A DNA stretch of 64,000 bases from a virus. The translations under genes and the position numbers were made by a program. This document shows positions 38,906-46,617 of the stretch, one piece after another. The notes below the pieces were generated by a model. The model had not been told where the DNA came from and ran no database searches. It worked only from the letters and a program-made list of their open reading frames with translations. Numbering within the stretch: the stretch's first letter is position 1; the number at the start of each line of letters is the position of its first letter. The stretch spans positions 19,745 to 83,744 of IMG/VR virus record IMGVR_UViG_3300045974_000429. One strand, 5' to 3'.

Positions 38906-40324
38906 CTAGGTGTGTTCGACGCAAACCGCGCGCTTGTGGCGGGCCGAGTCGCCGGTGGTCGCGTCCGTGCGGAAGGTCCAGCTGCCCATCCAGAGCCACG
39001 TCGAGGACACCACGTCCTGGGTGCGGTTCTGCGGGGCGCGGAGGATCAGCTTCACGCCGTCCGAGTTGATCTCGATGCCGTTGTTCGAGATGTCGAAGTC
39101 GCCGACCTTCCCGTTCAGGCCCGCCATCGTGATCATCTCGTCCTGGTTCTGGCCGAACTCCTGGAGGCCCCCCTGGCCGAGGAAGATCGGGCGGTGGACC
39201 ACGAGGCCCGAGGTCGCGCCGTTCGTGTACAGCTCGCCCGCGAACGGGTCCGCCGGCGTGTAGGTGATGCCGTCCGACGCCACCGTGAGGACGGTGGAGG
39301 GGAGCGGGTTCTCGGTGTCGGTGAAGAATACCGTGCCCTGCATCGTCCCGAGCGCCAACTCCTTGTAGAGAACGTAGTCCGGGATGGACGCGTTGAGCCG
39401 CTGGAACTCCTGGTCGGCGTACAGCTGCGTCTCCGAGGTCGGGTCCAGGTGGCAGTGGTAGTAGCCCGAGCCCGAGAACGTGGGGACGTTCATCGTGCGG
39501 AGCCGAGCCACCGCGGCGCGGATGAGGCTGGGCGTGAAGATGGAGGCCGAGCCCAGCGCGTCGAGGGTGTTGCCGGCGGCCGCCCGGACGATGGCCGAGC
39601 GGTCGGACGCGATGACGTAGGACCGCGAGGCAAACGTCACCGCGGAGTCCACCGTCAGGGTGCCGGGACCGGTTTCGTCGCCGGGGTTGTCCGCGACGAA
39701 GCCGGTCACGTTCACGCTCTGCGGCGTGCCCGTGTTGTCGATGACGACCGCCAGCGGGTTCGTGGTGCTGACCGGGTTGAACGCCACGGCGGAGCCGCCG
39801 GACGCCGCGAGGTCGGGCCGGCGAGCGCGGGTGAAGCCGTTCAGGCTCTTGACCGGAACCGAGGTCACGCCCGAGCCCGAGGAGCCCGTCTTGACCACCG
39901 TCCAGCCGGAGAGGGCGGCGTTGTACGCCTGATCGCGGGCGCCGGTGTTCAGCGAGAGCGCCGCCTGGAGGCCGAGCTGCTTGGTGTTCTCGAGGAAGAG
40001 CTTCACGATGGACGCGATGTCGGTCGGCATGTCCGTGTCGATGGTGCCGGCGTACTTCTGGATCTGCGTGGACCACTGCTCGACCGGGTAGGTCTGCGGC
40101 AGCGGGTCCGTGCCGGGAACCAGCGGCGCGACGTTGCGCGGGAGCAGGCCCTTGCCGGTGAAGTACAGCGTGTCGCCGACGTGGGTGGGGAACTCGGCCG
40201 GGATGGCCTCCCCGCGGTAGAGGAGACGCGGGAACAGCGCGTCCTTGAACTCGCGGGTGAGAAGGCCGCTCTGGACGACGGCGCGGACCGCCGGGGTCTG
40301 CACAATACTGCTGAAGGAAGGCAA
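38906..40324 (-). CDS. Major capsid protein
   Basis: 472 aa. No motif is decisive, but length, position after the scaffold gene, strong AAAGGA ribosome site before a TTG start and composition fit the HK97-fold major capsid protein. Landmarks: AEFPTHVGDTLYFTGKG (44-60), an N-arm helix IVKLFLENTKQLGLQAALSL (105-124), LRTMNVPTFSGSGYYHCHLD, and a C-terminal WLWMGSWTFRTD. A hairpin follows the gene, consistent with a highly expressed unit. Confidence 0.75.
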   Translation of the reverse strand: MPSFSSIVQTPAVRAVVQSGLLTREFKDALFPRLLYRGEAIPAEFPTHVGDTLYFTGKGLLPRNVAPLVPGTDPLPQTYPVEQWSTQIQKYAGTIDTDMPTDIASIVKLFLENTKQLGLQAALSLNTGARDQAYNAALSGWTVVKTGSSGSGVTSVPVKSLNGFTRARRPDLAASGGSAVAFNPVSTTNPLAVVIDNTGTPQSVNVTGFVADNPGDETGPGTLTVDSAVTFASRSYVIASDRSAIVRAAAGNTLDALGSASIFTPSLIRAAVARLRTMNVPTFSGSGYYHCHLDPTSETQLYADQEFQRLNASIPDYVLYKELALGTMQGTVFFTDTENPLPSTVLTVASDGITYTPADPFAGELYTNGATSGLVVHRPIFLGQGGLQEFGQNQDEMITMAGLNGKVGDFDISNNGIEINSDGVKLILRAPQNRTQDVVSSTWLWMGSWTFRTDATTGDSARHKRAVCVEHT

Positions 40325-40339
40325 GGGAATATCCTTTCG

Positions 40340-41005
40340 TTAGGCCGCGCCGCGGCCGCAGGTTGAAACTACGTGAAGAAGCCGATCCACGTCAACCCCG
40401 CGCTTCGCGCCCCACGTTCGCGCATCTCGCGCGTGCTTGGATGCGTTGCAGGGATTGCACGCCGGCAAGAGGTTGCCGATCTCGTGCTTCCCGCCATTGG
40501 AAATTGGCTGGACGTGGTCGAGCGTCTTAGCTGGTGCGGCCTTGCAATAGGCGCAGAGGCCGTCGAATGCGGCAAACAAGGCGTCGAGGTAAGATTGCGG
40601 GACCTCGATCTCGCGCAGCGCGGCATTGCGGCGCCGCATCTTGGCGGCGTGCTTGTCCTTGACCGCCGCGCGCCCTCGATAGAGCGCGCGCCAAGCGTGA
40701 AGCGCGGCAGCGTGAGACTTCTGGTACTTGGCTACCTTCGCGCAGCGAGCCGCAGCGTTTCGATGATAGGCGGCGCGGGCGTAGGCCCGGACCTTCTCCG
40801 GGTTCTTTGCCTGCCAGCGCCGAGAGGCCGCATTACAAGCTTCCGGCTTTTCCGACCGGCGCAGTGCTGACGCAACAACGTCGCACGCCTTGCAGCGCGC
40901 CCGAGGCTTCCCGATGCGCCCGCGGCTCTGGTGGAGCGAATACTCGGAACGCGCCTTCGCGGCGCCGCACCCGGTACACGTTCGCATGTCGGGTGCGGCG
41001 TCCAT
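40340..41005 (-). CDS. HNH endonuclease, probable free-standing homing type
   Basis: 221 aa from ATG at 41005 (AGGAG upstream). N-terminal treble of Cys pairs (CTGCGAAKARSEYS, then CKAC), a long basic helical linker (about 50-125), and a C-terminal HNH core CAYCKAAPAKTLDHVQPISN with GNLLPACNPCNASK. Inserted between scaffold and capsid genes, a usual hiding place for free-standing homing endonucleases next to conserved late genes. Target unknown. Confidence 0.82.
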   Translation of the reverse strand: MDAAPDMRTCTGCGAAKARSEYSLHQSRGRIGKPRARCKACDVVASALRRSEKPEACNAASRRWQAKNPEKVRAYARAAYHRNAAARCAKVAKYQKSHAAALHAWRALYRGRAAVKDKHAAKMRRRNAALREIEVPQSYLDALFAAFDGLCAYCKAAPAKTLDHVQPISNGGKHEIGNLLPACNPCNASKHARDARTWGAKRGVDVDRLLHVVSTCGRGAA

Positions 41006-41016
41006 CGCAGCGGCTC

Positions 41017-41952
41017 CTAGTTCTTGGGAAGCACCGGGCCACCCTGGCCGGCGCTCCGCAGGATCTCCTGGAGCGCGGCGTGCTTCTCGCGCTCGCTCAT
41101 CATGTACTTGCCCGTCTTCGGATCCACGGTCAGCGCGTTCCGCGCCGCCGGATCCTTGCCCGCGCCGGGCTGCTGGTCGGGCGGGAGCGCGGAGGCCGTG
41201 CCCGCGCGGCCAGCCGGAGTGGATTCCTGGCCGCCGGTCGTGTCCACCGCGGCGATCCGCTCGCCGAACAGGTAGGGGCGGTCGATCCGCAGCTTGGCGA
41301 GCCACGCATTCTCGTCGAACGCCTCCGCCTGCTCCGGGGTCATCCCGGCCGTCTCGCGCTCCAGGAGGCTGACCGCGTAGTCCAGGTCGCGGACGCCGCC
41401 GTTCACGAACACGCGCTCGATCTGGGCGCGAGCCTCGCGAGCCGCGATCTGCGCCTCGAACTCCCTGGCGCGCCGCTCGGCCTTCTGCCGCATCTTGCGT
41501 TCCTCCTCGACCTGCCGCGACAGCTCCCGGTCCTTCCGGGTCAGCGGCTTGGTGGGGTCGGTCGCGGGAGTCGCGGGCTCGGTCGCGGCGTCAGCCCCGG
41601 CCTTCTTCGCGGCGGCAGGAGCCTTCTCCAACCACTCCTCGTAAGTCTTGTAGCCCTTCGCCTGTGCCTTCTTGTTCAGCTCGCTCACGAACTCGTCGCG
41701 GCCGCGCCGGCGCTCCGCTTCCTTGAGCGCCTTCATCGCGCCGTTCGGGATGTAGTGGCCCGCCTTGGTCAGGTCGGGCGCCGGGTCGGTGCGGGACTGG
41801 GCTGCCGCCGAGGCCGCGTCTGCTGCGGGCTCCGCGGGCTTGGCCGCGGGAGCCGCCTGGGGCGCCGCGGGCTGGGATTGCTGCGATGTCGGGGCGGCTC
41901 CGCCGCTTCCTGCCTCCACTTCGGGGGACATCTGGATCTGGTTCTTGAGCAC
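41017..41952 (-). CDS. Capsid scaffolding protein
   Basis: 311 aa from GTG at 41952 (GAGGAACCC upstream). Ala/Pro-rich N-terminus, then a long charged coiled coil (about 125-190, RKDRELSRQVEEERKMRQKA), and an acidic/Gln-rich tail. No protease motif. Lying just before the capsid gene in transcription order it is the scaffold candidate; composition strongly supports that. Confidence 0.72.
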   Translation of the reverse strand: MLKNQIQMSPEVEAGSGGAAPTSQQSQPAAPQAAPAAKPAEPAADAASAAAQSRTDPAPDLTKAGHYIPNGAMKALKEAERRRGRDEFVSELNKKAQAKGYKTYEEWLEKAPAAAKKAGADAATEPATPATDPTKPLTRKDRELSRQVEEERKMRQKAERRAREFEAQIAAREARAQIERVFVNGGVRDLDYAVSLLERETAGMTPEQAEAFDENAWLAKLRIDRPYLFGERIAAVDTTGGQESTPAGRAGTASALPPDQQPGAGKDPAARNALTVDPKTGKYMMSEREKHAALQEILRSAGQGGPVLPKN

Positions 41953-42053
41953 GGGTTCCTCGCTGTGGCCCTTGGATCGATTCCGGCCGTTTCACCGCCG
42001 CCGTCGCGTGGTGATCTTCCGGGTTTCGCTTGGGGTCCGTGGTTGGGTGATTC

Positions 42054-42080
42054 GGCGGGGCGCCAATTTCGGCGCCCGCC
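42054..42080 (-). terminator. GC hairpin between decoration-like gene and scaffold
   Basis: GGCGGGCGCC, loop GAAATT, GGCGCCCCGCC with one bulge in the leftward transcript. Located in the 150-base gap that otherwise shows only the scaffold ribosome site. T-poor tail, so it may be a processing or attenuation element. Confidence 0.4.
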
Positions 42081-42103
42081 TACGGTTGAACGGCGTGAGA
42101 AGA

Positions 42104-42619
42104 CTACTCCGCGCCCATGCCGTCCTGGGTGCCCGCGAAAAGCTGGGTATCGATGTCGATGCCCTTCCAGACGCCGCCGGAAAGGTAGCTGCCCGGCTTG
42201 GCGAAGTACTCGATCACGAAGCCGGTGACCGCCGCCTGGAAGGTCAGGGTCTTGTCGTCGGTGCCGAGGAGGACGCCGTGCGCCGTGCCCGCGCCGATGG
42301 CGGTCGCGGTGCCGCCCGCGTCGATGATGATCGCCGGGCCGGCAGCCAGGGTGCCGGCGGTGACGCGGAGCGAGCGGACGAGGCCGATGGGCGGGAGGAT
42401 GCCGCTGGCGCGCACGCCGGCCGGGCCTTCGTTGATCGTGATCTTGGCCGCCGGAATCGCCGTGATGTCCGGGGTCGCCGAGGAAGTCGCCGCGGCGATG
42501 GTGGCGCGGATCTTCCGCATCGACGTGCCGATGTCGAGTTGGTTGATCGCGTTGTCGATGCGCGACGGATGCGCGTCGTCGAGCGCCTGACGGAGGGTGT
42601 ATGCGGCGGACGTGGTCAT
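42104..42619 (-). CDS. Virion protein, possible head decoration
   Basis: 171 aa. Helical N-terminus (AYTLRQALDDAHPSRIDNAI), then an all-beta domain rich in Ala, Thr and Gly ending FVIEYFAKPGSYLSGGVWKG. Next to scaffold and another small beta protein. Capsid-surface or head accessory protein inferred from composition and place. Confidence 0.55.
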   Translation of the reverse strand: MTTSAAYTLRQALDDAHPSRIDNAINQLDIGTSMRKIRATIAAATSSATPDITAIPAAKITINEGPAGVRASGILPPIGLVRSLRVTAGTLAAGPAIIIDAGGTATAIGAGTAHGVLLGTDDKTLTFQAAVTGFVIEYFAKPGSYLSGGVWKGIDIDTQLFAGTQDGMGAE

Positions 42620-42646
42620 TTCGTGCTCCTTGCAGAAATTGCCGGG

Positions 42647-43051
42647 CTAGATTTGCCCGAGGAAGAGGTGAACGAACGTGTCATTTCCGGGCGTGCGGGT
42701 CAACGTCAGGGCCGTGATCGGGCTGACCGTGGTCGTGTGCAGCACGAACAGCGGGTCTACCGGGACGATTTGAGAAGCCCCGTCCGCCGTCGTGATGGCC
42801 GCCTTCACGCGCGGGCCGACCACCTTGATGACCACCACGTTCGCCAGCGGCGCGGACGGGTTGGTCGAGGTCGGGCCGGGAAGCTGGACGGTGGCGGCCG
42901 CGTCCGAGATCAACTCGACCACCTGGGACGACTTGACCGAGAGCGTCAGAGCCTCATTCAGCGGAACGTCGAGCGCGGCGATGCCCGACGAGAAGCCGCC
43001 CGAGATCGGGGCGACCGTGGCGTCTGCGATGAACGTGTAGGCGTCGGCCAC
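42647..43051 (-). CDS. Small beta-rich head-region protein
   Basis: 134 aa from GTG with GGAGCACCC upstream. All-beta, Val/Thr/Ala-rich (VELISDAAATVQLPG, ANVVVIKVVGPRVKAAI). Could be a decoration or cement protein; not recognised. Confidence 0.55.
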   Translation of the reverse strand: MADAYTFIADATVAPISGGFSSGIAALDVPLNEALTLSVKSSQVVELISDAAATVQLPGPTSTNPSAPLANVVVIKVVGPRVKAAITTADGASQIVPVDPLFVLHTTTVSPITALTLTRTPGNDTFVHLFLGQI

Positions 43052-43076
43052 GGGTGCTCCAGGTCAGGGAGAGGAA

Positions 43077-43268
43077 CTACTCGCCCTGCCCGTTGCCGCG
43101 CAGGTTCTTGAAGGGCGTCTTCGGCTCGGCCAGCGTGGTCGCGTTGACCGCCGTGTCCGTGACCGGGATCGGCGTGCCGCGGTAGACGCCGTGCTTCTGG
43201 TCGTACGCCTTGGTCGGGTGCTCCGGGTTCTCCCGGGCCAGATCCTCGTTGCTCACGCTCTCGGGCAT
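43077..43268 (-). CDS. Small head-region protein ending in PFKNLRG
   Basis: 63 aa, probably extended; contains NPEHPTKAYDQKHGVYRGTP and ends TPFKNLRGNGQGE. The last motif recurs in the next upstream gene, suggesting duplication or a shared binding tail, for instance to a capsid or portal partner. Confidence 0.55.
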   Translation of the reverse strand: MPESVSNEDLARENPEHPTKAYDQKHGVYRGTPIPVTDTAVNATTLAEPKTPFKNLRGNGQGE

Positions 43269-43292
43269 CGTCGTTCTCCGTGTTCAGCGCGG

Positions 43293-43535
43293 CTAGCTGC
43301 CGCGCAGGTTCTTGAAGGGGTTCTCGGTCGGGCGGTGCAGGGGCGCCGCGTTGGGAAGATGGCCGGGAGTCGCCTTGTAGGTTCCGCCCGAGACGGCGAC
43401 CGGCATCGAGCCGCCGCCGATGGCGCCCTCGATGGGCGGGCTCTCGGTGAAGTTGGCTGGGTCGGTGCCCTTTTCCACGGCGAGGCTGCGGACGGTGCGG
43501 TGCGAGACGTTCACGCCCTTGTAGTTCGCGGCCAT
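43293..43535 (-). CDS. Small head-region protein, paralogous C-terminus
   Basis: 80 aa; ends ENPFKNLRGS, matching its 63-aa neighbour. Gly/Pro-rich middle (GAIGGGSMPVAVSGGTYK). Its ATG at 43535 overlaps the stop of the next gene upstream. Function unknown. Confidence 0.55.
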   Translation of the reverse strand: MAANYKGVNVSHRTVRSLAVEKGTDPANFTESPPIEGAIGGGSMPVAVSGGTYKATPGHLPNAAPLHRPTENPFKNLRGS

Positions 43536-43777
43536 CAGCGGCCCCCCTTCATGTTCTTGCCGACCTTGATGTCGGCCACGCGACCCATCGAGTCGTAGTT
43601 CTGGATCTCTCCGCCGCGGGCGGAGGCATCGGCCGGGCTGGGAACCGAGAAGCGCCCGTTGCCGGGAAAGTCCCGCTGCGCGTACCGCACGCCGGGCCGG
43701 ATCTGAGCGACCCGGTCGAACGGGAATCCGCTCGCCAGGGTCGAAACCGGCATCCCGATGTTCTTGTTCTCTGCCAC
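43535..43777 (-). CDS. Small head-region hypothetical protein (80 aa)
   Basis: 80 aa, polar and loop-rich (FPFDRVAQIRPGVRYAQRDF). Third of three consecutive small genes upstream of the scaffold. Stop overlaps the start of the next gene. No family recognised. Confidence 0.55.
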   Translation of the reverse strand: MAENKNIGMPVSTLASGFPFDRVAQIRPGVRYAQRDFPGNGRFSVPSPADASARGGEIQNYDSMGRVADIKVGKNMKGGR

Positions 43778-43830
43778 GGCGAACCTCCAGGAAACTTAAA
43801 CTACAGGCGCGGAGCGCCCGCGGTCAACTA

Positions 43831-44256
43831 CTACGGCCACGCCACAAGCTTGAACTTCTTGCCGGAGGTCACCGTCACGATGGCGTTGGTGGCGTCGTGG
43901 GTGCCCTCCGTGACCGTGAACACGCCGGCGGTGGCCGGGCTAGTATCGGTTGGGATGCAGGTCACGCGGGTCGGAATGATACCCATGCCGTGGGCGATGC
44001 TCTGCGGCGAGCCCGTGCCTGTCTGCTCGGTGGAGATGAACTCGTCCAGGTTGGAGCCGCGCGAGCGGGCGGAGGACTGCCCGTCCGGGGCGACCGAGAT
44101 CGAGATGCCGTCTCCGGGAACCGCGGAGAGCAGCGCGGCGACGTTCGCGACGGTGTCGTTGATCACCACGCCCGAAGAGTTCTTGACGTTGCCGCCCCCG
44201 TAGATGCCTGGAATGGGCAGCGGGCCCCCGGAGTTGTTCCAGACCAGGGTCGCCAT
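43831..44256 (-). CDS. Small beta-rich virion-type protein
   Basis: 141 aa. Starts MATLVWNNSGGPLPIPGI, then repeated beta strands with GMGIIPTRVTCIPTDTSP and ends VTSGKKFKLVAWP. Such 'wall-type' beta proteins next to head genes are often minor structural proteins. Role unknown. Confidence 0.55.
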   Translation of the reverse strand: MATLVWNNSGGPLPIPGIYGGGNVKNSSGVVINDTVANVAALLSAVPGDGISISVAPDGQSSARSRGSNLDEFISTEQTGTGSPQSIAHGMGIIPTRVTCIPTDTSPATAGVFTVTEGTHDATNAIVTVTSGKKFKLVAWP

Positions 44257-44259
44257 GAG

Positions 44260-44490
44260 CTAGCCCTTCCCGGCATGGCGGCAGCCGCTCGGGGTGCAGT
44301 TCAGGCAGCCCTTCGCCCCGATCTGCACACCGCGCGGAGCGTGTCCGGCCGCCTGCCGATCTTTCTCCGCGTGGAGGGCGGAGGCTGGGGCGGGCGTGCC
44401 GTGGGAGTTGTGCAGCTTCTCGTTGTGCGAAGCCTGAGCCTCGCCGTGGTTCCCGCCGAAAGCCTGCGGATGGTCGTGCGCGCCGATCAT
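44260..44490 (-). CDS. Small histidine-rich protein with C-terminal cysteines
   Basis: 76 aa, very His/Ala/Gly-rich (for example AQASHNEKLHNSHGTP) with CLNCTPSGC near the end, suggesting metal binding. Located between small head genes. Function unknown. Confidence 0.5.
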   Translation of the reverse strand: MIGAHDHPQAFGGNHGEAQASHNEKLHNSHGTPAPASALHAEKDRQAAGHAPRGVQIGAKGCLNCTPSGCRHAGKG

Positions 44491-44493
44491 GTC

Positions 44494-45066
44494 CTACTCC
44501 TCCGCGCCGGAGTGCGGGAAGGCAGGCTCGTTGCCATCCTCGTCCTCGTCGCCGTCCGGCTCGGCGTGGTCGCCGGGGATGGCGTCCTCGTCCTCGTCGC
44601 CTTCCTCGCCGTCCTCCTCGTCCATGTCGTCATCCTGCTCGGCGCCCTTGGAGGCGTCCACCTTGCCGCCGAGGGCTTGGTAGGTGGCGGCGACGACCAG
44701 CCACGGATCGGGCAGGCCCTTGCCGGCGGCGTGCGGCTCGACCGCGGACTCCGCCTGCTCCCAGGTTGGCTCGTCCACGGCCCAGGCCGGATAGCCGTCC
44801 GTCTCCGCGTCGAACTTCTTCATCAGCATCACAATCTGGTGGTCCACCTTGCCGGCGCGGACGCGAGCGGCGCACTGGGCCGCCACCTTCTTCGGATCTT
44901 GCTCCTCCTCGCCGTCCTCCTCGCCGGGCTTGGCCGCCTCGGCCTCCTCGTGCTCGGCCGGGTCGTTGTGGGGCGACATCCCGTCCGGCTGGGCGTGCGG
45001 GTCGTCGAGCTGCGGCTTGGCGGCCAGCTTCTTCTTGCTGGCGGCTGCGAAGTTGGCGATGTTCAC
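44494..45066 (-). CDS. Acidic hypothetical protein
   Basis: 190 aa from GTG (AGGAGCTTCTC upstream). Central folded segment (about 60-125: CAARVRAGKVDHQIVMLMKK, DPWLVVAATYQALGG) flanked by acidic arms, the last 45 residues being largely Asp/Glu. Highly acidic late proteins can act as internal or scaffold-like proteins; unproven. Confidence 0.6.
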   Translation of the reverse strand: MNIANFAAASKKKLAAKPQLDDPHAQPDGMSPHNDPAEHEEAEAAKPGEEDGEEEQDPKKVAAQCAARVRAGKVDHQIVMLMKKFDAETDGYPAWAVDEPTWEQAESAVEPHAAGKGLPDPWLVVAATYQALGGKVDASKGAEQDDDMDEEDGEEGDEDEDAIPGDHAEPDGDEDEDGNEPAFPHSGAEE

Positions 45067-45138
45067 GAGAAGCTCCTGAGCGTGGCAGGCGGAAACCCTG
45101 GCGAGGTCCTCGCACCTTGCTACGCTCGGGCCGCGCCG

Positions 45139-45294
45139 TCAATAGGTTGGAGGCGGCTCCAACTCCAGCAGATCGCCCGCCGGACTCGGGCGGGTTCGCT
45201 TCGCCCACCACCCGCGCAGCCGCCAGCCGAAGATAATTCCGGCGGCGAACGCGGGCAGGAGGAGCCCGAAGAACTCCCGGTTGGTGGCGTTCAC
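45139..45294 (-). CDS. 51-aa single-pass membrane protein, paralogue of the gene at 63.8 kb
   Basis: 51 aa from GTG at 45294, which overlaps the upstream stop (GTGA). VNATNREFFGLLLPAFAAGI, then RGWW and a polar tail. The N-R-E-FF..LLP..A.G..FGW..RGWW pattern matches the 75-aa protein encoded at 63718-63945, so both frames are supported. Function unknown. Confidence 0.55.
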   Translation of the reverse strand: MNATNREFFGLLLPAFAAGIIFGWRLRGWWAKRTRPSPAGDLLELEPPPTY

Positions 45295-45365
45295 GCCTTA
45301 TCCTTGATCAGCATGCATCCGAAGGCAATGATCAGCATGGCGCACATGAGCACGAAGTCGATCAT
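45291..45365 (-). CDS. 24-aa hydrophobic micropeptide
   Basis: MIDFVLMCAMLIIAFGCMLI followed by KDKA: essentially one transmembrane helix. ATG overlaps the stop of the upstream gene and its own stop overlaps the next GTG, with GGAG seven bases upstream, so it is coupled on both sides. Could be holin-like or accessory; tentative because of the size. Confidence 0.4.
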   Translation of the reverse strand: MIDFVLMCAMLIIAFGCMLIKDKA

Positions 45366-45727
45366 CTGGAAGCTCCACGGATCTTGTCCACGAACTCTCT
45401 GAAAGGCGCCCGCCAGCTCTCTGGAAGTTCCCGCGCGAGGCGCGCCCACCAGCGAAGTACAACCGGCGGCATGGGTTCGCGGGGCGGACGCACCCGGTAG
45501 TAATATTTCCCCTTCCAGATCACGCGCAGCCGGAGGCCGGAAATGCTTTCGCCCCACTCCGGCTCCAGGTCGAGGGAGAGCGCGACGCGAGCTAGGTCCG
45601 CCTCGGTGTCGCAGGCGTAGGCCAGCGTGGTGATCTCCGCGGCGAGCAGCCGCTCATCCACGGAGGCCGTCTGGAGCCACGCGGAGGTCGCGCGAGCGTG
45701 CGGAGACAACCAGGGTTGCCGGATCAT
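45362..45727 (-). CDS. Hypothetical protein (121 aa)
   Basis: 121 aa, ATG overlapping the HNH gene stop. Helical, Trp- and Arg-rich (LAAEITTLAYACDTEADLAR, VVLRWWARLARELPESWRAP). Not recognised. Confidence 0.6.
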   Translation of the reverse strand: MIRQPWLSPHARATSAWLQTASVDERLLAAEITTLAYACDTEADLARVALSLDLEPEWGESISGLRLRVIWKGKYYYRVRPPREPMPPVVLRWWARLARELPESWRAPFREFVDKIRGASR

Positions 45728-46368
45728 GCCGATGCGAACTTCCCGTCCTCGTCCCGCTTGATGTCGTCCGGGTGCCGCGGGCCGGCGTCGGCGCCTTTCT
45801 GCGCCGCGTGGACCGCGGCTGTGGCCTTCCGAGCAGCCTTCATGTCGGCCATTCGAGCCTTCCCTTCTCCGGCCCGGCTGGCGATGGCCGCGTGGACCGC
45901 GGCAGCGGCTTGGTGCGCCGCGACGACGTCCGGGTGCCCGCCGGCCTTCGCGGCGGAGTCGTGCATCTCGGCCATCTTGGAGTGCTGCACCTGAAGAGAT
46001 TTCTGGACGCCGCTCTTGTCCGGTAGCTTCTGCTTGGTCTGCGCCTGGATCTTGGCGACATCGACGTTGATGCCGAGGTGCTTCTTCGCATGCTCCGCCC
46101 ACTTCTCCAGCGGCATGTCGTGCCGCGCGGAGTTGCACCCGTGGCAGGCTGGGACGAGGTTGCGCGCGTTGTCCTTCCCGCCGGCGGACTCCGGCTTGAT
46201 GTGGTCGAGATGCATGTGGCGGCCGGCTGCCGCCTCCTTGATGGCAGAGGCGCCGCAGTGCGCGCACTCGTGCCCTCCTCGCGCGTGAATCGCCGTGCCG
46301 GTCATGCCGAGGCGCTTGGAGAGGCTCTCCCGATTTTTTCGGGCTGCGTGCTGGGCTCGCGTGACCAT
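45724..46368 (-). CDS. HNH endonuclease
   Basis: 214 aa. HNH core: GGHECAHCG (near 31-39), HMHLDHIKPESAGGKDN, then NLVPACHGCNSARH. The C-terminal half is an Ala/His/Lys-rich helical extension ending HPDDIKRDEDGKFASA. It could be a homing endonuclease or a packaging-associated HNH; no terminase is adjacent in this window, so the first is more likely. Confidence 0.82.
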   Translation of the reverse strand: MVTRAQHAARKNRESLSKRLGMTGTAIHARGGHECAHCGASAIKEAAAGRHMHLDHIKPESAGGKDNARNLVPACHGCNSARHDMPLEKWAEHAKKHLGINVDVAKIQAQTKQKLPDKSGVQKSLQVQHSKMAEMHDSAAKAGGHPDVVAAHQAAAAVHAAIASRAGEGKARMADMKAARKATAAVHAAQKGADAGPRHPDDIKRDEDGKFASA

Positions 46369-46574
46369 TAGGGCACCATCGTGTCGTCGGGCGCGTCCGA
46401 GCCGTTCTCGGGGTCGTCGATGGCGTCCTCGTCCACTTCCTGCGTGTGCTCTTCGCAGAGGTGGAACACGGTGCCGCCGAACGCGCGGTCGTGGGCGGCC
46501 GGCTTGCCGCAGAGGTCGCCGTTGCCATCAGGAGCCATGCATTTCGTTCCGGGGCGCATCGTTGGGGCAGCCAT
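46368..46574 (-). CDS. Small zinc-ribbon-like protein (68 aa)
   Basis: 68 aa from ATG at 46574, chosen for the GGAGG directly upstream; an in-frame ATG at 46616 would add 14 residues. Cys/His pattern KCMAPDGNGDLCGKPAAHDR ... FHLCEEH fits a zinc knuckle. The acidic tail ends in DDTMVP. Overlaps the HNH gene start. Confidence 0.55.
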   Translation of the reverse strand: MAAPTMRPGTKCMAPDGNGDLCGKPAAHDRAFGGTVFHLCEEHTQEVDEDAIDDPENGSDAPDDTMVP

Positions 46575-46617
46575 TGATCCTCCGAGGATATTTAATTCTT
46601 GCGCGGGCGAGGCCATT

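Noticed and set aside
41765-43111. Plus-strand frame of 448 codons over scaffold and head genes
   Set aside because: Opposite to a run of well-supported minus genes with ribosome sites; antisense shadow.
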